A DNA stretch of 11,121 nt from Dictyocoela muelleri (taxonomy: Eukaryota > Microsporidia), in assembly GCA_016256075.1 (NCBI GenBank), contig SDVU01000211.1, forward strand, positions 6,143 to 17,263. The letters are read 5' to 3'. The notes beneath the pieces were generated by a model. That model was given only the letters and a program-made list of their open reading frames with translations. It was not told the DNA's origin and did no database searches. Shown here in pieces: positions 8,834-11,121 of the stretch; the first letter of the stretch is position 1; the number at the start of each line of letters is the position of its first letter. The position numbers and the translations under genes are program-made.

Positions 8834-9708
8834 AAATTTTAATAAATTAATGATAGCAAGATAAAAATTATTCCTGTTGTTATTAAAAAAAAACAAAATT
8901 CTTGAAAAAATCACCTCTTTTATTTTTTTAATACCTTCGCGTTTTTTAATTTCAAGTTTTAGTTGGTTTATGAAGATTCCACTGATTGTGTATGAACACA
9001 TTTAACTATATCAACAAACTCATATTTGTGGCATACGGAATCATGTTGAAAACCCTTATTTACTACTAATAAAATAACTTCTATGTTCATCTGTCCAGAC
9101 GACAGATCCGGATACAACTTGATTACAAATTATGGGAATAAAGGTTTCGGCCTTCTTATCTTCAAGAACTTGAGCATAAACCCTTGTTATTTTGTTTCTG
9201 GTTTCAACTATACAAAGCGCATCTGTTTTATTTGTCGCAGCTCTACCTCTGTAACTTTTTTTTTACTTTATAATTTCACATGGTTTCATCGACTTGAATT
9301 ATAAAGCCGGGCCCACCAAGCTTATCATTAGAAAAATCGAAAATAGGAATTTTACTACTAGTTTATTTAAGATATTTCTTATTGTTTTTTCTTACATGTC
9401 CAGATTATTATATATTGTATAACCTGTAGTCTACAAAAATATCTTATAATAACTTTCATGATATCCTTTAGTGATAACCTTAAATCTTCAAATAAGCTAT
9501 TTTTGCGTATTGAAAAGTAAAATTTATATTCTTCGCATGATTTCTCATACATCTCCATGCATTTTTATTAATATTGTATTATATTTGCTTAGTTTGCAAG
9601 AATTATTGCATCCCTTGCAGTTATAATCTCTTTTTAATGAGTTAATCTCCATTAAGTGATAAATGATATCTCGTACTTTAGATTTTATAAAAAATCCTTC
9701 AAGCTCAT
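8834..9708 (-). pseudogene. Broken Merlin transposase (ISXO2-like, DDE)
   Basis: The ISXO2-like DDE domain catalyses cut-and-paste transposition. The relic covers a full family length, about 290 codons, from a possible ATG at 9708. An N-terminal zinc-binding remnant is seen as CKGC (9619-9608) and later WRC (9557-9549). GGPGFIIQVDETM carries the first catalytic Asp (9290-9288). RGRAATNKTDALCIVE through VIWTDEHRSYF gives the longest open block, 64 codons at 9250-9059, with the second Asp at 9091-9089. HTQSVES carries the Glu at 8979-8977. The C-terminal QLKLEIKKREGIKKIKE and FFFNNNRNNFYLAIINLLK match the family's conserved tail. The breaks include a stop straight after QVDETM (9278-9276), frame changes between there and 9250, a stop at 9058-9056 with a frame change, another near 8976, and several in the N-terminal third. 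It is inactive. Confidence 0.88.
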
Positions 9709-9886
9709 AAGGTGTATAGTGCATAAATGGGGTATGTAATGAAAATATTCAATAATTTTTTAATTATATATGTATATTTAGTTTGATTTTTTATTTTATA
9801 TTAGGATATATTATATTTTATATAAATATATTAATTTATTTATTCTTTTAGCGAAAAACTAATAACGGTGATCGTGATGGGGAGGG

Positions 9887-9897
9887 AACTAATACCT
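9887..9897 (-). repeat. Right Merlin TIR core
   Basis: AACTAATACCT is the exact inverted match of 8735-8745 and sits about 180 bp upstream of the transposase start. It is preceded on the plus strand by GGGGAGGG, the counterpart of the C-run at the left end. The ends continue outward with weaker similarity. Confidence 0.65.
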
Positions 9898-9992
9898 GTA
9901 TCCAGAGTTTTTAACATTTCAACTTATATACTGTTTAATATTTATATATTGATTTTTATTAATTTTATTTTATTAAATTTTTGTTAAATTTT

Positions 9993-10063
9993 TGTTGAAG
10001 TGGGAGTTGAACCCACTAGTTACTTGTCAATACAATTCATTCTAATCTCTAAGCAAATAAACA
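9993..10063 (-). mobile_element. tRNA-derived SINE-like head
   Basis: On the minus strand a tRNA-like sequence of 71 nt is visible. The B box GGTTCAACTCC (10013-10003) sits in a perfect T arm, GTGGG / TTCAACT / CCCAC (10016-10000). An A-box-like string, TTGCTTAGAGA (10056-10046), starts 43 bases upstream, close to the normal tRNA spacing. A degenerate acceptor pairing is possible (TGTTTAT with TTCAACA). The D and anticodon stems do not close properly. Downstream is an A-rich repeat-like tail of AAAAATTTAAC and AAAAATTTAAT. The intact pol III boxes, poor cloverleaf and A-rich tail favour a SINE or retroposed tRNA pseudogene over a functional tRNA. Target duplications were not found. Confidence 0.6.
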
Positions 10064-10116
10064 CAAATAAATATATTTACTGATTATTAATTATTATTAT
10101 AAAATAACATTTATTC

Positions 10117-10124
10117 GTAATAAC
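10117..10124. repeat. Candidate target site duplication of right-hand hAT
   Basis: GTAATAAC lies directly before the TAGGGCG terminus and fits the hAT target pattern nTnnnnAn. The partner copy would lie beyond the window, so this is a prediction. Confidence 0.4.
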
Positions 10125-10137
10125 TAGGGCGATTTTT

Positions 10138-10233
10138 TTGCATTTTTGCAACTTTTTTGCAACTTTTTATAAATTTTGCATCTTTTTTGCATTTTTTCAA
10201 AAATTTTTTGCATCTTTTTCTAAAATAATTGCA
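10138..10233 (+). repeat. Subterminal TTGCA motif array
   Basis: Seven TTGCA motifs, each preceded by T residues and all on the same strand, occur at 10138, 10146, 10157, 10176, 10187, 10208 and 10229. The typical unit is TTTTTTGCA followed by TC or AC. Clustered short motifs just inside the TIR are typical hAT transposase-binding sites (known for Ac and relatives). The binding role here is inferred. An ATG at 10138 is in frame with the transposase but would encode only this Phe-rich repeat. Confidence 0.7.
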
Positions 10234-10260
10234 TCTTTTTTGAAATTTTTTTTAGCCCTT

Positions 10261-11121
10261 ATGAAAAAACCAGGAATCATTAACATCAAGGCTCTAGCCT
10301 ATGTTAAACAATATCCCGATGAATTCAGCATAGATAATAAGAAAAATGTCTTTTTTTGCGATTTATGTAAATGTGACGTTAAATCTGACAGAAAATCGAC
10401 CGTAGATAGCCATCGTACCACCATAAAGCACGGTACATCTCTCTCGATTCTTTTATCCGTAAAAAATAAAAGGGATGTCATCGAAGATATCATGACTCTA
10501 AAACAGAATGATTTTAAAGATAAGTTGCTGAGGGCTTTTTATCTGCTGATATACCTTTAAAGAAGTTTAACAGTCCAGAGATGATTGCGCTATTTTCGTC
10601 TTTAAATCAAAAACTACGCTCTGAGTCGGCAGCACGTGCTTACATTTTAAATCATTTTCGTCCGAGAATCTTTCTAATCTTAAACATTTGCTAAAATGCA
10701 AAAAACTCTTTCTTATCTTCGACGAAGGTGAGATAAAAAAACTAGGTATTTTAATATCCTGGGTGGTCTGATTGATAATCTGAAGAAAACTTACGTGTTG
10801 GATGTTATTCCTATCCATGAGACGGTTAAGGTAGATGGTAATTTAGTATCTGTGTATATAAACACATGTTTATACAAGTTTAAAGTTGCCAGATCAGACA
10901 TTCTACTAATTAACAGCGATGCAGCCCCTTATATGCTTAAGAGCTGCTCATTCCTGAAACAAACTTTTAAGAATTTGTTCAATGTGACATGTGTAGCGCA
11001 TCTTATTCATAATTGTGCTTTAAAGATCAAAGAAAGCTTTTCGGCTGTGGACGCCTGTATTGCTTCTGTGAAGTCTTTGACAATAAAAAACAAGACCCGT
11101 AAGGCATTGTTCTCATCGATA
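10261..11121 (+). CDS. hAT transposase, CGGBP1-like BED group, 3' partial
   Basis: This is the N-terminal and central part of a hAT-superfamily DDE transposase of the CGGBP1-like group. From ATG 10261, a BED-type zinc finger has C33, C36, H51 and H57 (CX2CX14HX5H), in FFCDLCKC and SHRTTIKH. The RNase H-like core then shows LFLIFDEGE (10703-10732; first catalytic Asp in FDE), LLINSDAAPYM (about 10900-10935, second Asp) and CVAHLIHNCALKIKE (about 10990-11034), the conserved C..H motif. The ASVKSLTIKNKTRK stretch matches the family next to it. The third acidic residue lies beyond the window. The frame slips three times, each by one missing base in a homopolymer: T5 at 10536-10540, T4 at 10655-10658 and A6 at 10735-10740. 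No other stops occur. I start at 10261 because the in-frame extension to 10138 is only the repeat array. It could be a live gene read with errors, a recent pseudogene, or a host-captured copy. Confidence 0.85.

Larger units (their letters stand above)
8719..9912 (-). mobile_element. Merlin DNA transposon, degraded, ends approximate
   Basis: Merlin elements are cut-and-paste transposons related to bacterial IS1016/IS1595. This one is about 1.2 kb, a usual size. It consists of a transposase relic on the minus strand between imperfect inverted ends. The clearest end match is AGGTATTAGTT at 8735-8745 against AACTAATACCT at 9887-9897. It is followed inward by C-rich strings (TTCCCCCCACC and, on the minus strand, TCCCTCCCC). 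Similarity continues outward more weakly through a TTTGG- or TCTGG-like stretch to about 8719 and 9912. No convincing 8-9 bp target duplication was found, so the outer limits are uncertain. Confidence 0.75.
10125..11121 (+). mobile_element. Left portion of an autonomous-type hAT transposon
   Basis: The element starts at TAGGGCG (10125), which fits the hAT terminal pattern YARNG and directly follows a plausible 8-bp target duplication. A 96-bp subterminal array of TTGCA motifs comes next, then a transposase frame from 10261 that runs off the window. The coding part is visibly less AT-rich than everything to its left, which suggests a recent arrival. The right end is outside the window. Confidence 0.8.

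Noticed and set aside
8630-9001. 123-codon minus-strand frame as a free-standing gene
   Set aside because: Its first half is the C-terminal tail of the Merlin transposase; the rest is read-through of TIR and AT-rich DNA.
9083-9304. 73-codon plus-strand frame
   Set aside because: Antisense to the best-preserved part of the Merlin transposase.
9993-10063. Functional tRNA gene
   Set aside because: The T arm and boxes are good, but the D, anticodon and acceptor stems pair poorly, and an A-rich tail follows.
10138-10260. Upstream in-frame ATG as the transposase start
   Set aside because: It would add a Phe-rich segment encoded entirely by the TTGCA repeat array; family members begin close to the BED finger, so 10261 fits better.
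10299-10493. Minus-strand frame at 10299-10493, and a second one at 10567-10818
   Set aside because: Both are antisense to the hAT transposase, which has a zinc finger and catalytic motifs on the plus strand.
1-11121. CRISPR arrays, bacterial operons, defence genes, rRNA
   Set aside because: No spaced direct repeats, no runs of coding frames with ribosome sites and no rRNA-like sequence; the content is eukaryotic transposon DNA.

Overview
This window is very AT-rich (roughly four fifths A+T by eye) and almost free of long reading frames. No intact host gene was recognised. What can be recognised is eukaryotic transposon material of several ages: a hAT transposase with a BED finger at the right edge, a Merlin (ISXO2/IS1595-type) transposase relic, an integrase-type DNA element related to KRBA2-like proteins, a short non-autonomous hAT element and a tRNA-derived SINE-like sequence. 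These families occur together in animal genomes, arthropods especially, so an AT-rich arthropod is the best guess. That is an inference from the transposon mix only.

Layout: 1-2335 is AT-rich DNA holding only small palindromes and a two-copy tandem repeat. 2340-2700 is a less AT-rich block that may be worn-out coding DNA. 2706-4383 is a complete-looking but dead integrase-type DNA transposon on the minus strand, with about 40-bp terminal inverted repeats (TIRs). 4384-7154 is AT-rich spacer with small hairpins and one unexplained GC-richer patch. 7155-7546 is a short hAT element with both ends and its 8-bp target duplication. 7547-8718 is AT-rich spacer with hairpins. About 8719-9912 is a Merlin element with a broken transposase on the minus strand and a shared TIR core. 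9993-10063 is a tRNA-like SINE head on the minus strand. From 10125 to the window edge runs the left part of an autonomous-type hAT element.

The right-hand hAT is clearly the youngest. Its base composition and codon use are markedly less AT-rich than the rest. Its protein is disturbed only by three one-base slips, each in a homopolymer run, so it may be nearly intact or even intact apart from sequencing error. The other elements are old. No operon, CRISPR array, defence island, rRNA or functional tRNA was seen. I do not think the window holds a new biological system. The points most worth a second look are the state of the hAT transposase, its TTGCA subterminal array, and the paired motif layout in the TIRs of the integrase-type element.
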